The notes under the pieces are model-generated. The model saw nothing but the letters and a program-made list of their open reading frames with translations. It did not search any database and was not told the origin of the DNA. A stretch of 64,000 nucleotides of DNA from Mesorhizobium comanense (GTDB lineage: Bacteria; Pseudomonadota; Alphaproteobacteria; Rhizobiales; Rhizobiaceae), in assembly GCF_005503535.1 (NCBI RefSeq), contig NZ_SCNN01000007.1, positions 124,001 to 188,000 of the forward strand, in the 5' to 3' direction. Within the stretch, counting starts at the first letter, position 1. Every line of letters starts with the position of its first letter. Position numbers and translations under genes: made by a program. Positions 18,024 to 25,873 of this stretch are shown here, piece after piece.

Positions 18024-18320
18024 ATGGACGGCAAGCTCCTGGCGCGCCTCGGCGCCGTCGTCTTCGTCGCCGTCGCCATCACCGCGGCGGCGATCGAGAT
18101 GACCCGGAAAGAGGAACAACCGCCCGTTCCAGCGTCACCGCCAAGCGAAGACATGCCGGCCGATCCGCTGCGCGAAGCGCAGCGGCGGTGCCAATTGCTT
18201 GGCGAGGCCGCCGCGCGCGATACCGAATGCCTGCGCACCTGGGCCGAAACCCGCGACCGCTTCCTCGGCATTACGCCCGCACCAGCGCGGACATCGCCGC
18301 AGCATGACGACGGGCGGTGA
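18024..18320 (+). CDS. trbK: TrbK-alt, putative entry-exclusion protein
   Basis: The ATG at 18024 (MDGKLLARLGAVVFVAVAI) is preferred because homologues start there; it gives 98 aa. One N-terminal membrane anchor is followed by a short periplasmic domain with two cysteines (RRCQLLGEAA, DTECLRTWAETRDRF). Proteins of this kind limit redundant transfer into cells that already carry the element. Confidence 0.88.
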   Translation: MDGKLLARLGAVVFVAVAITAAAIEMTRKEEQPPVPASPPSEDMPADPLREAQRRCQLLGEAAARDTECLRTWAETRDRFLGITPAPARTSPQHDDGR

Positions 18321-18323
18321 TCC

Positions 18324-19676
18324 ATGGGCGGCACCGGCGTCATCGACCAATTCCTGGAGGTCTTCACCCGCTATATCGATAGCGGCTTTGGCCTGCTCGG
18401 CGGCGAGGTGGCGTTCATCGCCACGACGCTGATCGTCATCGACGTGACCTTGGCCGCACTGTTTTGGAGTTGGGGCGCCGACGACGACATCATGGCGCGC
18501 CTGGTCAAGAAGACGCTGTTCGTCGGCGTCTTCGCCTACATCATCGGCAACTGGAATAGCCTCGCGCGCATCGTGTTCGAGAGCTTCGCGGGGCTGGGCC
18601 TGAAAGCGTCAGGCACCGGATTCACCGTCGAAGATCTCATGCGCCCCGGCCGCGTTGCGCAGACTGGCCTCGATGCCGGCCGACCGCTGCTCGATTCGAT
18701 CTCCAACCTGATGGGCTGGATCGCCTTCTTCGAGAACTTCATCCAGATCGCCTGCCTGCTGTTCGCCTGGGCCCTGGTGCTGCTTGCCTTCTTCATTCTC
18801 GCCATCCAGCTCTTCGTCACTCTGATCGAGTTCAAACTGACGACGCTTGCCGGCTTCGTGCTGATCCCCTTCGGCCTGTTCGGCAAATCCGCGTTCATGG
18901 CCGAACGCGTCCTCGGCAACGTCATCTCGAGCGGCATCAAGGTGCTGGTCCTCGCCGTCATCATCGGCATCGGCTCAACCTTGTTCTCCCAGTTCACCGC
19001 CGGTTTCGCTGGCCAGACGCCGACGATCGACCAGGCCATGGCGATCGTGCTCGCCGCGCTCTCGCTGCTGGGCCTCGGAATCTTCGGCCCCGGCATCGCC
19101 AACGGCCTTGTCTCCGGCGGGCCGCAGCTCGGCGCCGGCGCGGCGGTCGGAACCGGACTCGCGGCGGGCGGGGCTCTGGTCGCGGCCGGCGCGGCTGGCG
19201 GAATGGCCCTGCGCGGCGGCGCCGCTGCTCTTTCCGGAACTGCCGCTGCCGCTCGAGGGGGAGCGGCCTTGGCCGGTGGCGCCTCGACGGCCTACAGCCT
19301 CGGCGCTGCCGGCCAGTCGGGCGCGGCCGCCGTCGGGTCCGGACTCGGTGGCGTTGCTCGCGCCGCTGGCGCGGCCGCCAGCTCGCCGCTGCGTCGCGCG
19401 GCCTCCCAGGCAGCAGACAGCATGAAGTCGAGCTTCTCCGAGGGCGCCAAATCCGCGTTCGCGGCCACCGGCGGCACGTCGACCATGGGCACGATCGGTG
19501 GAAGCGCGGCCGAGGCTGCGTCACCCGTTGCGGCTGACGGACCGCCGGCCTGGGCCCAGCGCATGAAGCGCTCACAAGCCCTGAGCCACGGTGTGACGGC
19601 CGCCGCCCACGCCGTTCGCAGCGGCGACAGCCATGGCGGCGGCTCCTCCATCAACCTCTCCCAAGGCGATCGCTGA
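18324..19676 (+). CDS. trbL: TrbL, polytopic inner-membrane channel protein
   Basis: The product has 450 aa. The first 290 residues hold six or so hydrophobic segments (for example FIATTLIVIDVTLAALFWSW, LLFAWALVLLAFFILAIQLF, LAAVLAALSLLGLGIF-like). The tail is rich in Gly, Ala and Ser and low in complexity. It corresponds to VirB6. Its start lies three bases after trbK; it ends by a one-base overlap with trbF. Confidence 0.95.
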   Translation: MGGTGVIDQFLEVFTRYIDSGFGLLGGEVAFIATTLIVIDVTLAALFWSWGADDDIMARLVKKTLFVGVFAYIIGNWNSLARIVFESFAGLGLKASGTGFTVEDLMRPGRVAQTGLDAGRPLLDSISNLMGWIAFFENFIQIACLLFAWALVLLAFFILAIQLFVTLIEFKLTTLAGFVLIPFGLFGKSAFMAERVLGNVISSGIKVLVLAVIIGIGSTLFSQFTAGFAGQTPTIDQAMAIVLAALSLLGLGIFGPGIANGLVSGGPQLGAGAAVGTGLAAGGALVAAGAAGGMALRGGAAALSGTAAAARGGAALAGGASTAYSLGAAGQSGAAAVGSGLGGVARAAGAAASSPLRRAASQAADSMKSSFSEGAKSAFAATGGTSTMGTIGGSAAEAASPVAADGPPAWAQRMKRSQALSHGVTAAAHAVRSGDSHGGGSSINLSQGDR

Positions 19677-20359
19677 TGTTCAAAAGACCTTCTACTCACT
19701 ACGGCAAAGCACCAGAACCCGAGACGCCATATCAGCGCGCCGCTCAGGTCTGGGACGAGCGTATCGGCGCCGCGCGCGTCCAGGCGAAGAATTGGCGGCT
19801 CATGGCCTTCGGTTCTTTGGTCCTGTCCGCCAGCTTTGCGGCGGCGCTGGTCTGGCAATCGGCCCGCGGCACGATCGTGCCATGGGTTGTGCAGGTCGAC
19901 CGGCTCGGCCAGGCGCAGGCGGTGGCGCCAGCGGTCGCCGACTATCGTCCGACCGATCCCCAGATCGCCTTTCATCTCGCACGCTTCATCGAGCAGGTGC
20001 GCTCGATTCCGTCCGACGCCATCATCGTTCGGCAGAACTGGCTGCGCGCCTACGATTTCACGACGGATCGCGGCGCCATGGCGCTCAACGACTACGCGCG
20101 ATCGAACGACCCCTTCACCAAGGTCGGCCGGCAGCAGGTCGCCGTCGACGTCTCCAGCGTCATCCGGGCTTCGCCCAACAGCTTCCGCGTCGCATGGGCC
20201 GAACGCCGGTACGAGAATGGCCAGCTCGCCGAGACGACCCGCTGGACCGCCATCCTCACCATCGTCGTGCAGGTGCCCCGCAACGCCGACCGGCTGCGCG
20301 CCAACCCGCTCGGAATCTACGTCAACGCCATCAACTGGTCACGGGAGCTTGGGCAATGA
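19676..20359 (+). CDS. trbF: TrbF, VirB8-like pore protein
   Basis: The product has 227 aa: MFKRPSTHYGKAPEPETPYQ, a single membrane anchor (LMAFGSLVLSASFAAALVW) and a periplasmic VirB8 domain ending GIYVNAINWSREL. It nucleates the inner-membrane complex. It starts on the trbL stop and overlaps trbG by ATGA. Confidence 0.95.
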   Translation: MFKRPSTHYGKAPEPETPYQRAAQVWDERIGAARVQAKNWRLMAFGSLVLSASFAAALVWQSARGTIVPWVVQVDRLGQAQAVAPAVADYRPTDPQIAFHLARFIEQVRSIPSDAIIVRQNWLRAYDFTTDRGAMALNDYARSNDPFTKVGRQQVAVDVSSVIRASPNSFRVAWAERRYENGQLAETTRWTAILTIVVQVPRNADRLRANPLGIYVNAINWSRELGQ

Positions 20360-21378
20360 AACCGTCTTTCCGTAAAGCCGGCGACCCGGCTTTCCGCACT
20401 TCCACACTTGCGATTTTGCTCTGCACGTCGGCGCTCGCCGGCTGCGCCACGGCGAACAGGCCGCCGGAGATCTCCTACGACAACGCCGTCCCTGCGGCGC
20501 TAAGCGCTGATCCTCCGGCGCCCGTGCGCGTGGTCGAAATCCCGAGGCCGCTCCCACTGCCCGGGCAACTGCAGCCCGTTGAATCGACGCGCCGACCGCC
20601 GGAGCCGGCCGAGCCCACAGCGCGCGTCAACCAGGCCAATGCCGCCGCGCGCGTTCAGCCCGTCCGCGACGGCTTCATCAACGCCATGCAGGTTTATCCC
20701 TATACGGGCGGCGCGCTCTATCAGGTTTACACCGCCGTCGGCCAGATCACCGACATCGCCCTCCAGCCGGGCGAACAATTGGTCGGCTCCGGCCCGGTCG
20801 CCGCTGGCGACACCGTGCGGTGGATCATCGGCGACACGGTGAGCGGTTCGGGCGCCACCCAACAAGTCCACATCCTGGTCAAGCCGACCCGCGCCGACTT
20901 GATGACGAATCTCATCATCAACACCAATCTGCGCACCTATCACATGGAGCTGCGCTCGACCGAACGCACCTATATGGCTTCGGTGTCCTGGCAGTATCCG
21001 CAGGATCAGCTCATCGCGCTGCGCCGCCAGAACGCGCAGGCCGAGGCCAGCAGTCCCGTCGCCACCGGCGTCGACCTCGCCAACATCAATTTCCGCTATG
21101 CCATCGAAGGCGATCGTGCGCCGTGGCGGCCACTGCGCGCCTACGATGATGGACGCCAGGTCTTCATCGAGTTTCCGCGTGGCATCGGTCAGGGCGAGAT
21201 GCCGCCGCTGTTTGTGGTCGGTCCGGAGGGCAACACCTCCGAGCTCGTGAACTACCGCGTCCGTGCCAACTACATGATCGTCGACCGGCTGTTCGCGGCC
21301 GCGGAGCTGCGCTTCGGCGCTGGCGACCGCCAGAAGCGCGTCCGGATCGTCCGCACCGATGGGAGGCCGGCGTCGTGA
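20356..21378 (+). CDS. trbG: TrbG, VirB9-like outer-membrane lipoprotein
   Basis: A longer ORF in this frame starts at 19633, but the coupled ATG at 20356 is the real start (340 aa). A lipoprotein signal ends in LCTSALAGC. A proline-rich linker follows (residues 45-85), then the VirB9 beta domains: YTGGALYQVYTAVGQITDIALQ, WIIGDTVSG, HILVKPT and NLRTYHMELRSTERTYMASV. It builds the outer-membrane core with TrbI. Confidence 0.95.
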   Translation: MKPSFRKAGDPAFRTSTLAILLCTSALAGCATANRPPEISYDNAVPAALSADPPAPVRVVEIPRPLPLPGQLQPVESTRRPPEPAEPTARVNQANAAARVQPVRDGFINAMQVYPYTGGALYQVYTAVGQITDIALQPGEQLVGSGPVAAGDTVRWIIGDTVSGSGATQQVHILVKPTRADLMTNLIINTNLRTYHMELRSTERTYMASVSWQYPQDQLIALRRQNAQAEASSPVATGVDLANINFRYAIEGDRAPWRPLRAYDDGRQVFIEFPRGIGQGEMPPLFVVGPEGNTSELVNYRVRANYMIVDRLFAAAELRFGAGDRQKRVRIVRTDGRPAS

Positions 21379-22580
21379 GCGAGCCAGAACCCCGGAAAGA
21401 AGAAGACGAGGCGCCGCTGACCGGGTCGGCCGGCGACGCGGCCGTCCCGATGCGGCTCCGTGGTGAGGCGCCGCGTGTCACGCGGCTCTCGCGAAAGGTG
21501 CTCGCCGGCATCGGACTCGTGGCGAGCGTCGGCATCGGCGGTGCGTTGATCTATGCGCTCCAGACTCGCGATGGGGGTAAGCCCGCCGACGAACTCTATT
21601 CGACCGACAATCGCTCGACCGCCGACGGTCTGGCCGGGTTGCCGCGCGATTACAGCGGCATTCCTCAGCTCGGTCCACCACTCCCGGGCGACCTCGGGCG
21701 TCCCATCCTGGGCGCGCAAAATCGTGGCCAGCCATTGCCGAACCAGCCCAATCCCGGCCTCAGCGCGGAGGAGCAGCGACGGCTGCAGGAGATCGAAACC
21801 GCCCGCGTCAGCAGGCTCTTCAGCGGCACCGAAAACAGGTCCATGGCCTCGACGGGCCCCGGCGCCGCGACGATCGCGCCGCCGCCCACTCCGGACCTCA
21901 CCGGCCTCGGCCTCGCTCCGCCACCCGCCACCCCATCGGCCCAGGATCGGCAGCTCGCATTTCTCAATGCGGCGGCCGATCGGCGCACCGTCGCACCCGA
22001 TCGCGTCGCCGCACCGGCGTCGCCTTACATCCTTCAGGCAGGCGCCGTGATCGCGGCGGCGCTCATCACCGGCATCCGCTCCGACCTACCCGGCCAGATC
22101 ACCGCGCAGGTGACCGAAAATATCTATGACAGCCCAACGGGACGTATCCTCCTGGTGCCGCAAGGCACGCGGATCATTGGCCAGTATGACAACAATGTTC
22201 AGTTCGGCCAAAGCCGCGTCCTCTTGGTCTGGAATCGTCTGATCTTCCCGAACGGACGCTCGATCGTTCTCGAGCGTCAGCCCGGCGCCGATGCCGAGGG
22301 CTATGCCGGCCTTCAGGATGGCGTCGATTATCACTGGTGGGAGCTGGCCAAGGCAGCGGGGCTTTCCACGCTGCTGAGCGTCGGCGCCGAACTCGCCGCC
22401 AACGACGATGACCGCTTGATTCAGGCCATCCGCAACGGCGGGCAGGACACTATCAACGATGCCGGCCAGCAGATCGTGCGCCGTCAGCTGAACGTCGCGC
22501 CGACGCTGACGATCCGGCCGGGCTTTCCCGTGCGCGTGATTGTCACCCGGGACATGGTGCTCGAACCTTACGGAGGCTAG
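21375..22580 (+). CDS. trbI: TrbI, VirB10-like core complex protein
   Basis: The product has 401 aa: a short cytoplasmic N terminus, one anchor (VLAGIGLVASVGIGGALIYAL), a proline-rich periplasmic arm, and the VirB10 C-terminal domain with SPYILQAGAVIAAALITGI, GRILLVPQGTRIIGQYD and PGFPVRVIVTRDMVLEPY. It starts by overlap with trbG (GTGA). Confidence 0.95.
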   Translation: MSEPEPRKEEDEAPLTGSAGDAAVPMRLRGEAPRVTRLSRKVLAGIGLVASVGIGGALIYALQTRDGGKPADELYSTDNRSTADGLAGLPRDYSGIPQLGPPLPGDLGRPILGAQNRGQPLPNQPNPGLSAEEQRRLQEIETARVSRLFSGTENRSMASTGPGAATIAPPPTPDLTGLGLAPPPATPSAQDRQLAFLNAAADRRTVAPDRVAAPASPYILQAGAVIAAALITGIRSDLPGQITAQVTENIYDSPTGRILLVPQGTRIIGQYDNNVQFGQSRVLLVWNRLIFPNGRSIVLERQPGADAEGYAGLQDGVDYHWWELAKAAGLSTLLSVGAELAANDDDRLIQAIRNGGQDTINDAGQQIVRRQLNVAPTLTIRPGFPVRVIVTRDMVLEPYGG

Positions 22581-22583
22581 CCG

Positions 22584-22844
22584 ATGGCCAAGCTGAAGCT
22601 CGGGCCGCTCGAAGACGACAAGCCGGTGAAGATCTCGGTGGAACTGCCCGCCGCCCTTCACCGCGATCTCATCGCGTATGCAGAAATCCTTGGCCGAGAA
22701 AGCGGGCAAGCCGTCGAGCCCGCTAAGCTGATCGCACCAATGATTGAGCGTTTTATGGCGACGGATCGGGGATTCGCGAAGATGCGCCACGCGGCCCGTT
22801 CCCGTTCGCAACCGGCGGGTAGCGCTCCTCCAAGAGGCGAATGA
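22584..22844 (+). CDS. DUF2274 family protein
   Basis: The product has 86 aa: MAKLKLGPLEDDKPVKISVELPA, then helices HRDLIAYAEILGRESGQ and PAKLIAPMIERFMATDRGF. This small family follows trbI in most elements of this type; the shape suggests a ribbon-helix-helix DNA-binding protein. Its last 92 bases overlap the 3' end of the opposing LysR gene. Confidence 0.92.
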   Translation: MAKLKLGPLEDDKPVKISVELPAALHRDLIAYAEILGRESGQAVEPAKLIAPMIERFMATDRGFAKMRHAARSRSQPAGSAPPRGE

Positions 22845-23766
22845 AGTTCCGGAGCGCCGGGTTGTCGTTGCCGTCTCGCCAATAGGCGCGATACCCGATC
22901 CGGGTCGAGCCGTTGCCGTCGCGCGCCTCGCGGTAGACGACGCCGGTATAGCTGGCTCCCATGCAGGCCTCACACATAAGGCTGACGCCTCGGTTGGCCC
23001 CAACCAGGCTCTTGATGTTCTCCGGGCTCACATCGTGCCGGACGACGTTGGGCAGATCGCCAGGGGAACTGAGCTTGGCCACGAGGATGTCTTGGATCTC
23101 CGGTCCCGGATCGCGCTCGCTCAGCAAGAAGCGCTCATGTTTTAAGTCTGTCCAATAGATGACTTCGTTCGCTGCGAGCGGATGATCCTCGGGCAGAGCG
23201 ACGATGATGCGCTCGCTCCAGAGCACCATCGAGCGATTGCAATCTGAAGCCGGCTCCCCGGTGACGATGGCGATGTCGATCATGCTATTCTGTATTCCGT
23301 CGAACAATCGCGTTCGCGATCCTTCGATAGTTTTGATCTCAACCTGGGGAAAGCGACGGCCGTACTCGACAAGACTTGCCCTGAGATTGCCGGCTGAGAG
23401 GGACGTGTAGAAGCCGATCGTCAAGTACCCGGCCTCGCCGCGTCCGACGGCCTTGGCTCCGTCGACGACAATCTGCAAATCATTGAGAACCCGGCGAACG
23501 CCGTTCACAAAGTCCCGGCCTGCCGCCGTCGGCCTGACGCCGCCATTCGTTCGTTCGAACAACGCTACGCCGAGTTGCTCCTCCAGATGTCGAATTCGTC
23601 GGCTGAGATTAGACTGCTTGAGGGCGAGCAGATCTGCCGCCTTGCGAAAACTGCCACAGCGTTCCGCCGCCTCAGCGTATCGCAGATGTTTAATCTCGAT
23701 CGACACGAGAGCGCTCGTTTCGCCGCGCGGAAACAGCGCTGTCGAAGAACGCACCGCGTTCCGCAT
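22753..23766 (-). CDS. LysR-family regulator at the end of the transfer operon
   Basis: The gene encodes 337 aa from ATG 23766, or about 317 aa from the GTG at 23706 (VSIEIKHLRYAEAAERC), which fits LysR proteins better. The HTH (GSFRKAADLLALKQSNLSRRI) is followed by a standard effector domain: GYLTIGFYTSLSAGNLRASL and IALPEDHPLA-like IVALPEDHPLA. It is convergent with the trb operon and overlaps DUF2274 by 92 bases. Its target is unknown. Confidence 0.9.
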   Translation of the reverse strand: MRNAVRSSTALFPRGETSALVSIEIKHLRYAEAAERCGSFRKAADLLALKQSNLSRRIRHLEEQLGVALFERTNGGVRPTAAGRDFVNGVRRVLNDLQIVVDGAKAVGRGEAGYLTIGFYTSLSAGNLRASLVEYGRRFPQVEIKTIEGSRTRLFDGIQNSMIDIAIVTGEPASDCNRSMVLWSERIIVALPEDHPLAANEVIYWTDLKHERFLLSERDPGPEIQDILVAKLSSPGDLPNVVRHDVSPENIKSLVGANRGVSLMCEACMGASYTGVVYREARDGNGSTRIGYRAYWRDGNDNPALRNFIRLLEERYPPVANGNGPRGASSRIPDPSP

Positions 23767-23864
23767 ACATCGGAAGCGCTCGGTAGACGTCGTCTACGCA
23801 TTTCATCATCTGTGACGCTCCTCACGCAGTTCAATATTCGCCCCGAACCTACCGGACTTGGAGA

Positions 23865-24077
23865 CTAACGTAGCCGCTCATCTATGGCGGCTTGGGACTT
23901 CGCTCTCAAAAGCAAACATAGTACCTCCAAGTCATTCAGAAGGTGCTCTGGATCGCGGTCGACTGCGGTCCTAAGAGCGTCCTTCAGCCAGTCGCTCATG
24001 CCAGGATGGGCGAGCACCCACGCAATCTGCTTTTCGGCCTCGAGGAGAGGCTCAACGGGCGATTGCGAAGCGGCCAT
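23865..24077 (-). CDS. 70-aa protein, last gene of the dab-cysD operon
   Basis: The product is MAASQSPVEPLLEAEKQIAW and so on, 70 aa. It is mostly helical, with a conserved-looking core (VLAHPGMSDWLKDAL, DRDPEHLLNDLEVL, LLLRAKSQAAIDERL). A GGGAG site sits upstream of the ATG, and the gene follows DUF6671 by 24 bases on the same strand. I recognise no family; the ribosome site and the tight spacing support it as a real gene. Confidence 0.65.
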   Translation of the reverse strand: MAASQSPVEPLLEAEKQIAWVLAHPGMSDWLKDALRTAVDRDPEHLLNDLEVLCLLLRAKSQAAIDERLR

Positions 24078-24101
24078 TCTGCTCTCCCTTCGTTCCCTTG
24101 G

Positions 24102-24965
24102 TCACGGGTTGCACTCCCCACATTGCCCCGGGTCCGCTGTCGCCGCCTTCACCGCGCGCTCTTCCCGGTAACCGCACCCCTCACAGCTATAGACATCAGC
24201 TTTCAGCGCGAGCGTTGGGCCTCCGCACCATGAGCATGGCAGGCCGGATAGCCGTTTGGTGATGGCAAATCCGGGTCGAGCGCAGATCGGGCACAGGCTC
24301 CGAAACCGGCGGACAAGGTCCAGCGTCGCGCGTTTGATGGTGCGCATTCGGGTGGGATTGCGATGGGCGCGCATATCGGTCTCAACGAAGGCGGCGCCGC
24401 AGATCGTGATCACCTCCTCAATCGCCCTTTGCAGTCCAGCCCAAGCGTCAATGTCCTTGATCAGCGCGCGCCTGGGCGCCGGCTGCTGATCGACGCAGCC
24501 CATGACGATCACCCCATGTCCGGGAAATCGCGCGCGTTCGGCGAACGCACTGGCGCCGGCCAGGTCCGTAACGACCGTGTGGCCAAAATTCGTCGACAGG
24601 CCCGCATAATGCCCGATCAATTCGAGACCGCTGACGCGGTCCCTCATTACGACAATCTCGCGGCCGAGCGGGACGAAGGGAATATACGGATGCGGACCAA
24701 AGCTGCCTTCGCTGGCCAGCGCGACGTTGACATCGGGCGCGGCCGCGAATGCCGCGGCGATCTTAGCCCGCGCCGCATCGAGCTGCGAACCGGTTCGTTC
24801 GACGTCACGACTGAAGGTGCCAAAGCGGTCGGTGTCGACATTCGTCGTCGCGGCGACCCGCAATCCCAGTGCCCGCTCCAGGAGGGGTGCGATTACCCGC
24901 TCCTTGCCGTGCATCGTCGCGAGGACGGCCTCCGTGCGCTCGTAGGGTCGTGGCGCGCTGGTCAT
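24102..24965 (-). CDS. DUF6671 family protein with C-terminal zinc ribbons
   Basis: The ORF is open to 25124, but the start is taken at ATG 24965 (MTSAPRPYERTEAVLATMHG), just two bases after the cysD stop, giving 287 aa. The first 200 residues form an unknown domain with GKERVIAPLLERALGL, SEGSFGPHPYIPFVPLGREIV and STNFGHTVV. The C terminus has four Cys pairs: CPICARPGF, LPCSWCGG, CEGCGY and CGECNP, likely binding zinc. No function is established for DUF6671. Tight coupling to cysD suggests a shared process. Confidence 0.85.
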   Translation of the reverse strand: MTSAPRPYERTEAVLATMHGKERVIAPLLERALGLRVAATTNVDTDRFGTFSRDVERTGSQLDAARAKIAAAFAAAPDVNVALASEGSFGPHPYIPFVPLGREIVVMRDRVSGLELIGHYAGLSTNFGHTVVTDLAGASAFAERARFPGHGVIVMGCVDQQPAPRRALIKDIDAWAGLQRAIEEVITICGAAFVETDMRAHRNPTRMRTIKRATLDLVRRFRSLCPICARPGFAITKRLSGLPCSWCGGPTLALKADVYSCEGCGYREERAVKAATADPGQCGECNP

Positions 24966-24967
24966 CG

Positions 24968-25873
24968 CTAGAAATACCCCTCGCGCTTCTTCTGCTCGAG
25001 CGAGCCGCCATCCTCGCCGTCGCTGATCCGGCCCTGACGTTCGGAGCCCGAGGCCGCCAAGGTTTCCTGGACGACGGAGGGGAGGTCGGTCGCCTCGGAC
25101 GCGATCGCCGCGGTGACCGGCCAACAGCCTAGCGTTCGGAAGCGCACGGCCCTTGTTTCGACGGTCTCCCCTGTCCGGAGGGGCATGCGGGATTCTTCGT
25201 CGATGACGATCAAACCCCCGCCCCGCTCAACCACCGGCCTCGGAGCCGCGAAGTAGAGCGGGGCGAGCGCGATGTCGTGGGCAAGCGCGTAGGTCCAGAC
25301 GTCGGTTTCGGTCCAGTTCGACAGCGGGAACACCCGCGCCGACTGGTCTTTGCCAAGACGGGCATTATAGAGGCTCCAGAGCTCGGGGCGCTGTTGGCGC
25401 GGATCCCAAGCGTGGCCAGCAGAGCGGACCGAGAAGATCCGCTCCTTCGCCCGCGACTTCTCCTCGTCGCGGCGGGCGCCGCCGAAGACGATGTCATAGC
25501 CGCCTTGGTCGAGCGCGTCCTTGAGCGGTTCGGTCCGCATCGCCAGCGTGTAGCGGTCGCCATGGTCGAAGGGATTGAGGCCGGCCGCTCGCCCCTCCTC
25601 ATTGGCATGGACGATGAGCTCGAACCCATGCTCGCGCGCAAACGCGTCGCGGAAGTCGAGGAGCGACCGGAACTCCCAGGTGGAGTCGATATGGAGCAGC
25701 GGGAACGGCGGGCGGCCCGGAAAGAAGGCGCGCAGCGCGAGATGCGCCAGCACCGTCGAGTCCTTGCCCGCCGAGAACAGCATCACCGGCTTGCGTCCTT
25801 CGGCGACCGCTTCTCGTAGGATATGGATCGCTTCGGATTCCAGTCGCGCGAGATGGGAGAGCCGGGCGGTCAC
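24968..25873 (-). CDS. cysD: CysD-like ATP sulfurylase small subunit, without CysN
   Basis: GTG at 25873 is chosen: GGGAGG lies seven bases upstream and the codon overlaps the dabA stop as GTGA; an ATG at 25888 lacks a site. The 301-aa protein has the PP-loop [17 protein letters not shown] and the CysD blocks [56 protein letters not shown] and SERQGR, ending KKREGYF. CysD makes adenosine phosphosulfate from sulfate and ATP, normally with the GTPase CysN. No cysN is present in the window, and the operon partners are a carbon pump and DUF6671. It may act alone, use a chromosomal CysN, or adenylate another substrate. Confidence 0.9.
   Translation of the reverse strand: MTARLSHLARLESEAIHILREAVAEGRKPVMLFSAGKDSTVLAHLALRAFFPGRPPFPLLHIDSTWEFRSLLDFRDAFAREHGFELIVHANEEGRAAGLNPFDHGDRYTLAMRTEPLKDALDQGGYDIVFGGARRDEEKSRAKERIFSVRSAGHAWDPRQQRPELWSLYNARLGKDQSARVFPLSNWTETDVWTYALAHDIALAPLYFAAPRPVVERGGGLIVIDEESRMPLRTGETVETRAVRFRTLGCWPVTAAIASEATDLPSVVQETLAASGSERQGRISDGEDGGSLEQKKREGYF

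Noticed and set aside
24968..25873. Reading the PP-loop protein as PAPS/APS reductase (CysH)
   Set aside because: It has the CysD blocks [16 protein letters not shown] and RFRTLGCWP and lacks the CysH C-terminal cysteine motif.
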